From an uncultured Lachnospiraceae bacterium (GTDB taxonomy: Bacteria; Bacillota; Clostridia; Lachnospirales; Lachnospiraceae), in contig CAJTOO010000020.1 of assembly GCA_910577735.1 (NCBI GenBank), positions 1 to 61,973 on the forward strand: 61,973 nt of DNA, written 5' to 3'. Shown here in pieces: positions 51,020 through 60,197 of this stretch. Both the position numbers and the translations under genes were made by a program. The notes beneath the pieces were generated by a model that made no database searches, had not been told where the DNA came from, and saw only the letters and a program-made list of their open reading frames with translations. Within the stretch, counting starts at the first letter, position 1. Every line of letters begins with the position of its first letter.

Positions 51020-53281
51020 CTATGGCCCTATCATCGGAATTTCCAGCTCCCCCTTTTCAATGGTGTTGGATAAATACCGAAATGACCCGTCAGCAAAAGG
51101 CTGTATGAGAATCCTGTTGGTAAACGCACAGTCAGAATCATAATCCGGCCACACACCGTCCACAAAAAGGGTGATCGTCCCGTCTGGATTTTCCACAAAG
51201 TCCACCACTTCACCAAATGGCGGGTATTGTCTGGCAAAAATCATTTCATAAGGATAACTGTCCGTGTCTGCATGATAACCGCAGATTTCCCTGACCTGCT
51301 GTATCGTCACCGGAAAGTAAGCGGTCATGATCCTTTCATAAATATCCGCAGGTACTTCTCCATGCACAGGCTGCAGTGCTTCTCCCATGGCAATCCGATA
51401 GATATCCGCGAACATACAGGGCATCAGAATATCCTCTACGTTGTCGCTGTTCCAATCTGTCACAAGAAGATTGTAGTTTACATAACTTATTCCCTGCACG
51501 TATTTCTCCGTCATCTCCCTGCACTCATCTGATAGCGGAGCAACCCGCCAATACTGACGCAGGCTGGCATGATAGGGCGTATCTTCATAAGCATAAATGA
51601 AGTATCCTTTGGGCGTCAGCTTCATCTGTTTCACGTCGCTGACGGCAACAGAAGTAATTTCCGGTATGCCGCCCTTTTGCCATGCAATCTGGAGATAATA
51701 AGTCTGTATTTTCCCCGCCCGATACACAAATGTGCAGGCCCCGATCACACCGTTTGGATGAATCTCATATACCGTGACCATGGCATCCTGCTTTTCCTGG
51801 TAAGCATCATAGAAATCCTGGATCAGATCAGGGTTTTCCATATTGGCGCCGTCCGTAACACTGACACATCCTGCCTTTCCCAGAAGTGAAACCACGCGGT
51901 TTCTCCGCTCTCTGGAAAAGTCTTTCACCACATGGCCATAAATCAAATCCTCTTCAACCACTGCATCTTTATATACCTCTCCCGCTTTCCCTGCCGCCGC
52001 CAGAGCCTCTTCACCCAATGTCTCCTTTTCAGCCTCAGAGAGCAGACTTCCCGCCTCATAGCCATACGTTTCCTGCCACTGTTCCTTTGTCATGCGCTTT
52101 GCATACCACCACGAATCATACCCCTCTTCCGGGTAAATCATCTGATTGGACACATATTGAAAACTGCCGTCTGCCAGAGGGCGAATCACTGTCTTATGGG
52201 CAAATGCTCTGGATGTGTTTTCTTTCGGGTACACCGCATTTACCAGAAGGGTTATGGTGCCGTCACTGTTCTTCTCATAACTTATCACCTCCGGATAGGG
52301 AATATCTTCATAACCGCTCTCATAGAATCCTCTCGGTCTGTACTCATAGGTTTCCGTTTCCGGAACGTAGCTTGTCTTTTGCCGCAGGCTTTCTTCCTCT
52401 ATCTTATAATAACTGCCGATCACTGTCTCAAAGGTGTCTGCCGGTATCTGGTAAACCGCCCCCACATTTAAATTATCATCCGCCACATAAGGATTGGACC
52501 GTCTGTAGATTCTGGGATAGAACTGGTCGAACTGATCATAGAAGTCCAGCTCACCATAATCTGTCTCGGTCCAGTCCACAAGGAACAGATTGTTCTGACC
52601 ATAGCCCACCGGCAGCAGATACTGCCTGTTCAATGCCCTGCACGCTTCCTTAAGCGGCTCCACCCTGATGGCCGCATACTCCGACACATCACTGGATAAC
52701 AGCACCTGATAGCTTTCGGAATAATAAGTCCCGGAAAACACGAGATACCCTTCTTCCGTATACTGCCAGGTATCTGCCGTATAGCTGGCAGTGCTGCTGC
52801 TTTTCAGACTGCCGTTTATAACCTGCTCATATTCCCTGTCTATCTCCACCCTTCCATCTGTTGTGCGCAAATCATATTTCAGAAACCCACCGGAGTAATC
52901 TAATACAATGAGGGTCAGCTCTGCCGGCTGCTTTTGGTCCACTGCTTCACAAAAGAGCCTGACCTGTTCCGGATTGATCATATCCATCTGGTTCTCTTCA
53001 TCCACAACGGCATACCCCTCTTCGCCAAGCCGTTGTGCACAGTCTCTCATCACTTCCAGGTCACCCAGTGTACCCGCTTCCTGTGCTTTCTCATAGAGGT
53101 CACCATAAAAAGAAAAGATGCGTTCTGCCGCAAAGTGCCCGTTCTCTTCTTTCTCTGCCATCAACCCAAGCGCCTCTGACACCTCTATTTCTGGATTTCC
53201 AGAATCTGCCTCTCCACACCCACTCAATAAAAATACCATAATCATACTGATTACTGCTGCTTTTGGTTTAGTTATTCTCAT
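51020..53281 (-). CDS. large lipoprotein with internal duplication (DUF6070-like)
   Basis: 753 residues. Lipoprotein signal with lipobox LSGC (Cys22). Two related halves of about 350 residues. The clearest match is the end of each: PEVISYEKNSDGTITLLVNA with LADGSFQYVSNQM in half one, and GEVVDFVENPDGTITLFVDG with FADGSFRYLSNTI in half two. No catalytic motif seen. The pattern reminds me of Lachnospiraceae lipoproteins annotated DUF6070, which I cannot confirm. Attached to the outer face of the membrane; it is rich in Tyr and acidic residues. Divergently transcribed from the MFS gene with overlapping promoters, which hints at a shared signal. Confidence 0.75.
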   Translation of the reverse strand: MRITKPKAAVISMIMVFLLSGCGEADSGNPEIEVSEALGLMAEKEENGHFAAERIFSFYGDLYEKAQEAGTLGDLEVMRDCAQRLGEEGYAVVDEENQMDMINPEQVRLFCEAVDQKQPAELTLIVLDYSGGFLKYDLRTTDGRVEIDREYEQVINGSLKSSSTASYTADTWQYTEEGYLVFSGTYYSESYQVLLSSDVSEYAAIRVEPLKEACRALNRQYLLPVGYGQNNLFLVDWTETDYGELDFYDQFDQFYPRIYRRSNPYVADDNLNVGAVYQIPADTFETVIGSYYKIEEESLRQKTSYVPETETYEYRPRGFYESGYEDIPYPEVISYEKNSDGTITLLVNAVYPKENTSRAFAHKTVIRPLADGSFQYVSNQMIYPEEGYDSWWYAKRMTKEQWQETYGYEAGSLLSEAEKETLGEEALAAAGKAGEVYKDAVVEEDLIYGHVVKDFSRERRNRVVSLLGKAGCVSVTDGANMENPDLIQDFYDAYQEKQDAMVTVYEIHPNGVIGACTFVYRAGKIQTYYLQIAWQKGGIPEITSVAVSDVKQMKLTPKGYFIYAYEDTPYHASLRQYWRVAPLSDECREMTEKYVQGISYVNYNLLVTDWNSDNVEDILMPCMFADIYRIAMGEALQPVHGEVPADIYERIMTAYFPVTIQQVREICGYHADTDSYPYEMIFARQYPPFGEVVDFVENPDGTITLFVDGVWPDYDSDCAFTNRILIQPFADGSFRYLSNTIEKGELEIPMIGP

Positions 53282-53406
53282 GCCTTTTCACGCCGTTCCC
53301 ATCTTTTTAGCAATGACTTCTATCCTGGATAGGTCACTTCGCCATCCAAAGCTGCTATTATCTGTGACAATATCCCAGTCTGCGTCCATTTTATCATTTC
53401 TCCCTA

Positions 53407-53455
53407 TTGACTTCTACAAATTTTTCAGATATTATTATTAATGACCATTGGTCAA
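53407..53455. promoter_or_regulatory. overlapping divergent promoters with a 13-bp palindrome
   Basis: Plus strand: TTGACT (53407-53412), 17-base spacer, TATTAT (53430-53435), driving the MFS gene. Minus strand: TTGACC (53450-53455) with a weaker -10 near 53427-53432, driving the lipoprotein. TGACCATTGGTCA (53442-53454) is a perfect palindrome at the plus start site and overlapping the minus -35. Confidence 0.65.
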
Positions 53456-53547
53456 TAACCATCCTACAGATATCCATAAACGCAAATATATAGCATACTT
53501 TCTCACTAACAGTACGCCACCACCCCCCTCATGAAAGGAGCACCACC

Positions 53548-54822
53548 ATGGCAAGACCTGTCAAAAAGACCCCTGAACAATGGAAGCAGGATTTCTCCAT
53601 GCAGCCCAGCCGCTCTTTATTTACCCCCAATTTCATACTGTTGATTCTGGGACAGCTTACGTCCTTGTTCGGAAATTTTATCTTGAAACTGGCCCTGTCC
53701 ATGTACGTGCTGGAGGTAACCGGTTCTGCCGCTGCCTTTGCCGGGATATTGTCCCTTGCCACCGTTCCCACGATTCTCCTCACCCCTTTTGGCGGTATTC
53801 TGGCTGACCGGGCCAACCGCCGCAATATTATGGTAGCATTAGATACCCTGACCGGCATCTGTGTGTTAAGCGCAGCGCTTTTCATATCCGGAGAAAACGA
53901 CCTGGCTGTAATCAGTATGCTGCTTATCATCCTTTCTGTCTTTGGCGCCTTCGAGACGCCTACCGTCCAGGCCTGTATTCCCACCATGCTTACCGGCGAC
54001 AATATCATGAAAGGAAATGCTGTGGTGAATCAGACTGCCTCTTTGTCTTATCTGACAGCTCCCCTGCTCGGCGGTATATTCTATACGGCGTTTGGGTTGC
54101 AACCTGTGATGTTTGCCAGCGTCTTATGTTTCTTTATCACCGCTTTGTTTGAATGCTTCATCCGCTTACCCTATCAGCGTCCTGCCGACAGACAAAACGT
54201 TCTGACAATCATCCGGCAGGATTTCACCGAAAGTATGCACTATATTGTAAAAGAGCAGACATCTGTGGCTAAGATGCTGCTCCTGACTGCTGTTTCCAGA
54301 TTCTTTGTGATGGGAATCCTCATGGTGGGCTTCCCCTTTATGGTACGCTCTGTCCTACAATTAAACGCCAGATACTATGGCGCCGCAGAAAGTGCCCTGG
54401 CAATCGCCACAATCCTGGGAAGTGCTGCGGCAGGACTTCTGACTGCTACATTAAAAAAGACACATAATACCTCTGCCCTGCTTGCCTCACTGGGCGTTTG
54501 CATGATGCCCGCCGGCATTATCTTTCTTCTCCCGGTTAACCCTCTGGTGAAATATGGCGTCACCCTGTTATCCTTTTGTGGCATGCAGATTGCCATCAGC
54601 ATTTTTTCCATCTATATCGTGTCTTTGATACAGCAGAAAACACCCAATCACCTGATCGGTAAAGTAATGGCTTATACATCAGCCATCACCTTATGTGTAC
54701 AGCCTCTCGGTCAGATTGTCTATGGATTTCTTTTTGACAGGTTCCAGGATACGGTTTCTCTTGTCCTGCTTCCTACCGGTATCCTGGTATGTATACTGGG
54801 ATTATGGCAAAGGAAACGCTAA
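53548..54822 (+). CDS. MFS transporter (macrolide-efflux-like)
   Basis: 424 residues with 12 predicted helices, the only convincing plus-strand gene in the window. It has the loop 2-3 motif GGILADRANRRNIM (about 90) and an AFETPTVQACIPTML segment typical of DHA3-type (MefA-like) drug efflux proteins. Ribosome site AAAGGAG lies seven bases before the ATG. It probably exports a drug or metabolite by proton antiport; the substrate is not predictable. Divergent from the lipoprotein at 51020-53281, sharing its promoter region. Confidence 0.87.
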   Translation: MARPVKKTPEQWKQDFSMQPSRSLFTPNFILLILGQLTSLFGNFILKLALSMYVLEVTGSAAAFAGILSLATVPTILLTPFGGILADRANRRNIMVALDTLTGICVLSAALFISGENDLAVISMLLIILSVFGAFETPTVQACIPTMLTGDNIMKGNAVVNQTASLSYLTAPLLGGIFYTAFGLQPVMFASVLCFFITALFECFIRLPYQRPADRQNVLTIIRQDFTESMHYIVKEQTSVAKMLLLTAVSRFFVMGILMVGFPFMVRSVLQLNARYYGAAESALAIATILGSAAAGLLTATLKKTHNTSALLASLGVCMMPAGIIFLLPVNPLVKYGVTLLSFCGMQIAISIFSIYIVSLIQQKTPNHLIGKVMAYTSAITLCVQPLGQIVYGFLFDRFQDTVSLVLLPTGILVCILGLWQRKR

Positions 54823-54844
54823 AGGTTGTGCCTAACCACACACC

Positions 54845-55720
54845 TTAAAGCTGTATTCGCTCCGGAAAAGCTTCCCTGCGCATGATGCCCCACATTTTAT
54901 CTATATATGCCAGGGTATAGAAATTTTCATAATAATGATAATAGAAGGCGCCTTTCAACGTCATGCGGTAGACCCCCTCTTTGCAGGTTACGAAGCCTAA
55001 TGCCTGCGCGATCTTAAGCGCAGCCCCAAACATCCTTTCTAAAGGGACGCCAAAGAACTTCTCAAACTCTGCCGCTTCGACCTTCGTACTATAAGCTGTC
55101 CAAAACAGATAATAGACCATCCTCTGACGCCTTGTAAAGCGAAGGGTGAGGGATGTGGGCAGCTTACCGCTACGGATTCTTTGACAATAAGCTTCCACGG
55201 AAAAAGTATTGATCTTAAACTGCTCCTGCAAAAGTGTGGTTGCAGAACAGCCAAATCCCAGAAAGTTATCCCTGGTCATGGAGGAATATCCTGCACTCTC
55301 TTTACTGGCAAAGGTCCAGATGGAACTGCGGACATAGCCTCTGGCCAGACAATAGTTTGTAATGTCATCGAGCAATTTTCTCTTTCTGCTCTTAGGCAGA
55401 GACCGGACAGAACTTTCTGTAAAGGTAAAGTCAATAAAGGGATAGACAGCGATGTGATTCGCGCCGCTGGCAAAGGCCATGTCAATATCCGTCCGCAAAT
55501 CCGCAAAGGTCTGTCCCGGAAGAGCAAAGATAAAGTCCATGGATACCGTCTCAAAGGAGATTTCCTGTAAAGCCGCCGTCATATGTGCCAGATCCACCGT
55601 TTTCCGCCCCAGGATCTGCTGGAACTTTTCCTGAAAAGACTGAATCCCGATACTGATCTTCGTAACGCCTGCTTCTTTCAGCCTCTGTTGGATAGTTGGA
55701 ATAGGTGACTTAGAAAATAT
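54845..55720 (-). pseudogene. radical SAM coproporphyrinogen oxidase-like (HemN family) gene, 5' end cut off by a mobile element
   Basis: About 290 codons: RLKEAGVTKISIGIQSFQEK (radical SAM barrel), VSMDFIFALPGQT, the MTRDNFLGFGCSATTLL loop and a HemN-type C-terminal domain. The N-terminus with the CxxxCxxC iron-sulfur motif is missing. The frame runs upstream without a stop until the TAA of the recombinase gene, which is in the same frame. So the element has integrated within the gene. The 5' part should lie on the far side of the element, outside this window. The remnant cannot bind the iron-sulfur cluster and is inactive unless the element excises. Confidence 0.82.
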
Positions 55721-55723
55721 CCA

Positions 55724-57355
55724 TTATTCAAGGGTTTCCAGTGCCCCTATGAATTTGTAATGGATAGTAAGTCGTTGAATTTTCTGCCCGTCAACTTCTA
55801 CGGGTTCAGAAACAAGAATTTTTTCTATAAGTTGATTGATTATCTTAAAATTGAGTTCTGTTATTCCTGCATAACCGCTTATCTGCTCCGCAAACTGCTC
55901 AATGGAAGATAACTGCTCCCTGTCCGCTATGGCACTTTTTTCAAGTATCTTGGCGGTCAGTTCTTCCTGCTCGCTGTCAAATCGTGCCGACAACATTTGG
56001 AAACGCTTTTCGGTCAGCAGTTCCCTTGTCAAGTCCTCGTACAGTTTGGCATACAGGTTTTCAATCTCCGACACACGCTGTTTACATTGCCTTAGTTCCT
56101 TTTTCTGCTGTTCCCTGTCCGCTGACATTTGGAGATTAAGACGCTCGGCAATATCCGTTACCATTGCTTTCCTGTCCGTCAATGCCTGTCCTGCGTGTTT
56201 CTGAATGTCTGCAAGCACAACTTCGTGAACCGTCCTCGCCTCAATGGTGTGTGATGAACAACCCTCTTTCCCAAACTTGCGGTACTTGGTACAGCAGTAG
56301 AAAGTCTTGTCCAGTACATTGTTCCGCTTTCTTTTCTGCTCGACTTTGGCAAGCATGGCACTCCCACAATCAGCACATTTAATTATCCCTCGGAAAATGT
56401 TGTCATATCCGCTTGAACTTTCCCCGATAACAGGCGGTCTGCCGTCCAAAATCTTCTGTACGGTGTTCCAACGGTTCTGTTCAATGATTGGCTCATGTGT
56501 TCCATAGATGACTTCACGCTCCGCATACGGGATATACTGTCTTTTCTTGGAACGCATGGTCTTTGTCGGTCTTTCCGCTACGGTGAGGTTTCCTGCATAG
56601 ACGGGGTTGCGTAAAATCTTACTGACATAGGCAGTATCCCAGTCATACATTTTTTTCTCGTCAGTGTACCGCTCAAACATTTCCTTTTTGTAGAAACTCG
56701 GCTTTATGACCTTTGCCTTACGCAAGCGGTTACAGATAGTGTGAAGCCCCACGCCCTCCTCGGCGATTGAGAAAATCAGTTCCACAACGGGAGCGGTCAC
56801 TTCATCAATGACAAGGTGGTTATGGTCTTTCTCGTCTTTCTGATAACCGAATGGGGCGGTGGTAGCTATATACTTGCCCTGCATTCTCCTTGCGTGGAGT
56901 GCGCTCTTGATTTTCCTTGACGTGTCCTTTGCGTACATTTCATTGATGATGTTGCGGAATGGTGTAATATCCATTTGTGCGTTGTCTATGGAGTCCACCC
57001 CGTCATTGATTGCAATGTACCGCACGTTATGGTTGGGGAAAAATACCTCGATATAAGTACCTGTTTCAAGATAATTCCTCCCCAAACGTGACAGGTCTTT
57101 TGTGATGAGCGTTGACACTTCCCCGTCCTGTATGTCCTCGATAAGCTGTCGGAAAGCGGGGCGGTCGTAGTTCGTACCGCTGTAACCGTCATCAACGTAG
57201 AACTGGCAGTTCAGAAAACCGTTGCGCTTTGCGTAATCTTTCAGCATGGTTTTCTGTGTGCTGATACTCATGCTCTCGTTGTTCGTGCCGTCATCTTTGG
57301 AAAGCCTGCAATATAAAGCAGTGATTTTGTCGTTATTCAGTTTTGCCCTTTTCAT
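55724..57355 (-). CDS. large serine recombinase (TnpX/TndX-like)
   Basis: 543 residues. Resolvase domain with the catalytic Ser19 (ALYCRLSKDDG) and later ITKDLSRLGRNYLE with the conserved Arg residues; recombinase domain (YVSKILRNPVYAG), a zinc ribbon (CADCGSAML, FYCCTKY, GCSSHTIEA) and a long C-terminal coiled coil. AGGAGG precedes the ATG. It integrates and excises the element by site-specific recombination, usually at a short core dinucleotide. Its stop codon is in frame with the interrupted radical SAM gene, so the gene ends within about 30 bases of the joint. Confidence 0.95.
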   Translation of the reverse strand: MKRAKLNNDKITALYCRLSKDDGTNNESMSISTQKTMLKDYAKRNGFLNCQFYVDDGYSGTNYDRPAFRQLIEDIQDGEVSTLITKDLSRLGRNYLETGTYIEVFFPNHNVRYIAINDGVDSIDNAQMDITPFRNIINEMYAKDTSRKIKSALHARRMQGKYIATTAPFGYQKDEKDHNHLVIDEVTAPVVELIFSIAEEGVGLHTICNRLRKAKVIKPSFYKKEMFERYTDEKKMYDWDTAYVSKILRNPVYAGNLTVAERPTKTMRSKKRQYIPYAEREVIYGTHEPIIEQNRWNTVQKILDGRPPVIGESSSGYDNIFRGIIKCADCGSAMLAKVEQKRKRNNVLDKTFYCCTKYRKFGKEGCSSHTIEARTVHEVVLADIQKHAGQALTDRKAMVTDIAERLNLQMSADREQQKKELRQCKQRVSEIENLYAKLYEDLTRELLTEKRFQMLSARFDSEQEELTAKILEKSAIADREQLSSIEQFAEQISGYAGITELNFKIINQLIEKILVSEPVEVDGQKIQRLTIHYKFIGALETLE

Positions 57356-57427
57356 TTCGTCCTCCTTGATGAAAAGGGACTTCCTCTTAACTCCTATTAT
57401 ACTATATTCCCTTTTCTGTTTCCAGTG

Positions 57428-57601
57428 CTAATTTGCGTTGTTTTCCGCTATCTCCTTAACCTTTTTTGTTATCTGTTCCTCGGCTATCCGTTTGAATACC
57501 GTTTCCATTTTTTCAGTGCCTACATAGTGCCTTTCCACGATTATTTTTGTGGGTGGGTGCTGTCGGGTGGCTCTATGTTGTGTGTTGCTGTCTTTGCCCA
57601 T
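57428..57601 (-). CDS. 57-residue transposon protein of unknown function
   Basis: ATG at 57601 with AAAGGAG seven bases upstream; stop TAG at 57428. A basic, His/Gln/Pro-rich N-terminus is followed by IIVERHYVGTEKMETVFKRI and a charged tail. Small proteins of this form sit just before serine recombinase genes in clostridial elements (sometimes labelled TnpW-like; not certain). It could be a recombination directionality factor; that role is inference. It is 70 bases from the recombinase start and probably co-transcribed. Confidence 0.6.
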   Translation of the reverse strand: MGKDSNTQHRATRQHPPTKIIVERHYVGTEKMETVFKRIAEEQITKKVKEIAENNAN

Positions 57602-57625
57602 AAATCTGCTCCTTTACAATAAAAT

Positions 57626-57656
57626 AGAGCGCATAGATTTGTTTTCTATACGCTCT
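57626..57656 (-). terminator. terminator after the GNAT gene
   Basis: AGAGCGCATAGA (57626-57637) and TCTATACGCTCT (57645-57656) form a 12-bp stem (one G-U); on the minus strand ATTTTATTG follows. It could also act as an attenuator for the recombinase gene. Confidence 0.7.
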
Positions 57657-57712
57657 GACGCTGTGTAATTATTCTGTTAATGATTGTATAACAATTTTGA
57701 AGTTGAAAAACA

Positions 57713-58243
57713 CTATATCGAAATCCAGTACCTTTGAATAATGCCACTTTTACTTAATCCTACTGTATCGACAACTTCATTTTCTAACAATCCGCCATTT
57801 TTAATTATCGTTCTTCTCGAAGCTATATTTTCTTTATCACAAGTTAATAAAACCTTACTTTCTCCAAATTCATAACAGATAGGTAAAATCAACTTGAGCA
57901 TTTCAGACGCATAACCTTTTCGCCTTTCTGACGGACGAATACTATACCCAATATTACCTCCAAAACTTTTAAGAAAATCCGATAGTGGATGTCGAAAATC
58001 TATTATACCAACAACAAAATTATCATTTTCCCTTACTGCTAAAAATACTTCTGACGGAACATATCCTGCACCATATTTATTTCTTAGTCTTTTTTCAAAA
58101 TCTATCCATTCATCAAATGAATGAACATCTTCAAGACCTGCACAACCGTCAAAGCTATCTCCGTTCTGAAACATTTCTTCTTTGTAGGACATAACTTGTT
58201 TTTCATATATTTTTGTTGGTCTAATCAACATCAATTCACACAT
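57713..58243 (-). CDS. GNAT-family N-acetyltransferase (cargo)
   Basis: 176 residues with the GNAT core: acetyl-CoA loop RPSERRKGYASEMLKLIL and the flanking strands, then IASRRTIIKNGGLLENEV. It acetylates an unknown amine, peptide or small molecule. It is distinctly AT-rich compared with the transposon backbone, and it sits between the relaxase and recombinase genes as an insertion in the core element, so it is probably recently acquired cargo. Closest by form to antibiotic- or ribosomal-protein acetyltransferases, but no class can be fixed. Confidence 0.8.
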   Translation of the reverse strand: MCELMLIRPTKIYEKQVMSYKEEMFQNGDSFDGCAGLEDVHSFDEWIDFEKRLRNKYGAGYVPSEVFLAVRENDNFVVGIIDFRHPLSDFLKSFGGNIGYSIRPSERRKGYASEMLKLILPICYEFGESKVLLTCDKENIASRRTIIKNGGLLENEVVDTVGLSKSGIIQRYWISI

Positions 58244-58316
58244 AAAATTAACCTCGCAATCAATTTGTACTGCTAATAGAATACCACAATCACACTCGCA
58301 TTTCTATAAATTCTCA

Positions 58317-59891
58317 TTAAATTTCTTCCTCCCTCCGCTTAGCTTTGATTTGCTGTTTATTATGCTGTCGGCTCTCGTTCTGAAGCTCCCTCTCAAGGTT
58401 CTTTTTGTTGTAGCTGATTACCTCGGCATACGCTAATTCTGTGGCGGTCTTGGTCTGCTCTTTGCCGATACTGTCATATTCAGACTGCAACGACTGTATC
58501 TCCGCTTTCCACTGTTTCGGCGTTATCTTCTCGCCATTCTGTAAAAGGCTCTGCATACGCTCCTTTAATTCGGGATACTTCGATAAGCTTTCCTTATGCT
58601 CCTTATCATACCGCATTTTTGCAAGTCCTTTTAGTGACTGGCTCTCCTTATAGGTGGCTTGGATTGGCGCATAGAGGGCATACATTTTTGACAGTTCCTT
58701 TAATCGGTTTAGTTTCTGCCCCTTGGAAAGATGTACCGTTTCCAACTGCTGATATTTCTGCTCCCTGTCCTCTGTAAATTTCGCAAGGCACTCAAAGCTG
58801 TCTATCTTCCTTGTGGTGATAAACTTCTCCGCATTGTCGGCTGACTGCAAGGCGGTTCGGTCGGATATTTTTCTTAGGTGCTTTCCGCTGACAATCGGCA
58901 AGTCAAGCCTGCCTTTCCGTTTCGCCACTTTTGCAATCATTTCAAGGACTTCATTCTTCACGCTGACCACCGCATTTCTAATCTTGGTATACTGTATGCT
59001 TTGTACTTCCTGCTTGGCAAGTTCAAGCATTGCCTTTGCCTGCTCCAACATCATGTTTCGCTTGATGATTTCCCGATTGATGTTTCCCCTCTCGGTCTGT
59101 ATGCCCTTGCGCTCTAAAGCATTGGCAACTGCCCCGATATGGATAGTTGGCTCTCGGTCAATTCCCTGTTCCTTAAAAGAACGGTGTTCCCAATGTACCG
59201 CAATCCCTAACTGCTCATTGGTGGCATTGATTGTGTCGGCTAAATCCTTGCGCCACATTTTAGCGTTTTCCTTACTGTTCCAGTCGGTGCTGTCGGCGGT
59301 GTGGCATTTCCACTGTTTCCTGTTCCGCTTGTCAACTTTCTGCTGACCTGTCTTTTTGTCAATCACTGGTATCTTTTCGCCGTTCTCGTCAAGGTCATAG
59401 ACTTTCTTCTGTTTTGCTCCCCATTCCCCGTTTTCAGTAAGGGGGCGCATAGTGAGTAAAACATGGATATGGAGATTGCGCTGTCCTTTGTCGTTCTCGC
59501 TGTCATGGATTGCCCAATCCGCACACATTCCTTTGTCAACAAAATTCCTCTGCACATAATCCCTCACGACTTCCTCCGCAAGTTCATAACTCCAATCGTT
59601 GGGAAGTGACGCTTTCAGCATTCTTGCAAGCTGTGATTTCTGACCTTTCTCTGACAGTTCAACAGCGTTCCATAAAGTGGCTCGGTCTGCATATTTTTTG
59701 GGTGCATTGGGTGGGAGTGAAATTTCACTGTGGACTAAATCTTCATGGTATTTGGGTCGGTAGGTCTGCCCGTCATACTCACTCATAAGAACACTCCTGC
59801 TGATATAGGACGCTTTCTCAACTGCCGACTGCCCCTTGCTCCGCCTGACTATGGAAAAACGTGTGCTTGCCTGTTTCGTGACATTACCCAT
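58317..59891 (-). CDS. MobA/MobL-family relaxase (MobQ type)
   Basis: 524 residues from the ATG at 59891 (AGGTG six bases upstream). N-terminal nicking domain with Tyr residues (ASYISR, YDGQTYRP) and the three-His metal motif: H129 (AIHDSEND), H141 and H143 (NLHIHVLLTMRP). Its C-terminal half is a long Lys/Glu-rich helical tail. The protein nicks the oriT and leads the strand into the recipient. The putative oriT, a block of five hairpins (59954-60160), lies directly upstream. Confidence 0.92.
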   Translation of the reverse strand: MGNVTKQASTRFSIVRRSKGQSAVEKASYISRSVLMSEYDGQTYRPKYHEDLVHSEISLPPNAPKKYADRATLWNAVELSEKGQKSQLARMLKASLPNDWSYELAEEVVRDYVQRNFVDKGMCADWAIHDSENDKGQRNLHIHVLLTMRPLTENGEWGAKQKKVYDLDENGEKIPVIDKKTGQQKVDKRNRKQWKCHTADSTDWNSKENAKMWRKDLADTINATNEQLGIAVHWEHRSFKEQGIDREPTIHIGAVANALERKGIQTERGNINREIIKRNMMLEQAKAMLELAKQEVQSIQYTKIRNAVVSVKNEVLEMIAKVAKRKGRLDLPIVSGKHLRKISDRTALQSADNAEKFITTRKIDSFECLAKFTEDREQKYQQLETVHLSKGQKLNRLKELSKMYALYAPIQATYKESQSLKGLAKMRYDKEHKESLSKYPELKERMQSLLQNGEKITPKQWKAEIQSLQSEYDSIGKEQTKTATELAYAEVISYNKKNLERELQNESRQHNKQQIKAKRREEEI

Positions 59892-59953
59892 ACACAACAC
59901 CTACATTTTGCCGATAGGGTAGTGGGGCGCATGGATAGACTTTGTGGGCAGAT

Positions 59954-60160
59954 AAAAGCCGTACTTTGGCTTTTGTCTGAACGCAAAGTTCACTAAAGGG
60001 TAGCAAGCGCAGCTTGCGAAGGGGAATTGTCGTTTCCCCTTTTGGCTGTCGCAAGACAGACAACGCCCTCCGCAGGAGTCCATGCAAGTGAAACTTGCCC
60101 CTCGGAGAGCGCACATACCACCTCTGGTGGTATATCTGTGCGCACCCCGTAAACGGGGTG
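59954..60160. other. putative oriT: cluster of six hairpins upstream of the relaxase
   Basis: Within about 210 bases lie AAAAGCC/GGCTTTT (59954-59974), GCAAGC/GCTTGC (60003-60017), AAGGGGAA/TTCCCCTT (60019-60041), GCAAGT/ACTTGC (60084-60098), a long GCGCACA..TGTGCGC stem enclosing TACCACC/GGTGGTA (60109-60143), and CACCCCGT/ACGGGGTG (60143-60160). No gene fits here. Dense stems next to a MobA/MobL gene are typical of a transfer origin; the nick site is not determined. Confidence 0.65.
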
Positions 60161-60197
60161 AATATGTTACCTCGGCTTTCCAGTGTCCTTGCCTTTG

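Noticed and set aside
51886..52653. Plus-strand open frame of 255 codons opposite the lipoprotein gene
   Set aside because: Pro/His/Ser-rich low-complexity product, no ribosome site, fully antisense to a well-supported gene.
54821..54847. Possible convergent terminator between the MFS gene and the radical SAM remnant
   Set aside because: The AAGGTTGTG/CACACACCTT pairing needs a bulge and no T run follows on either strand.
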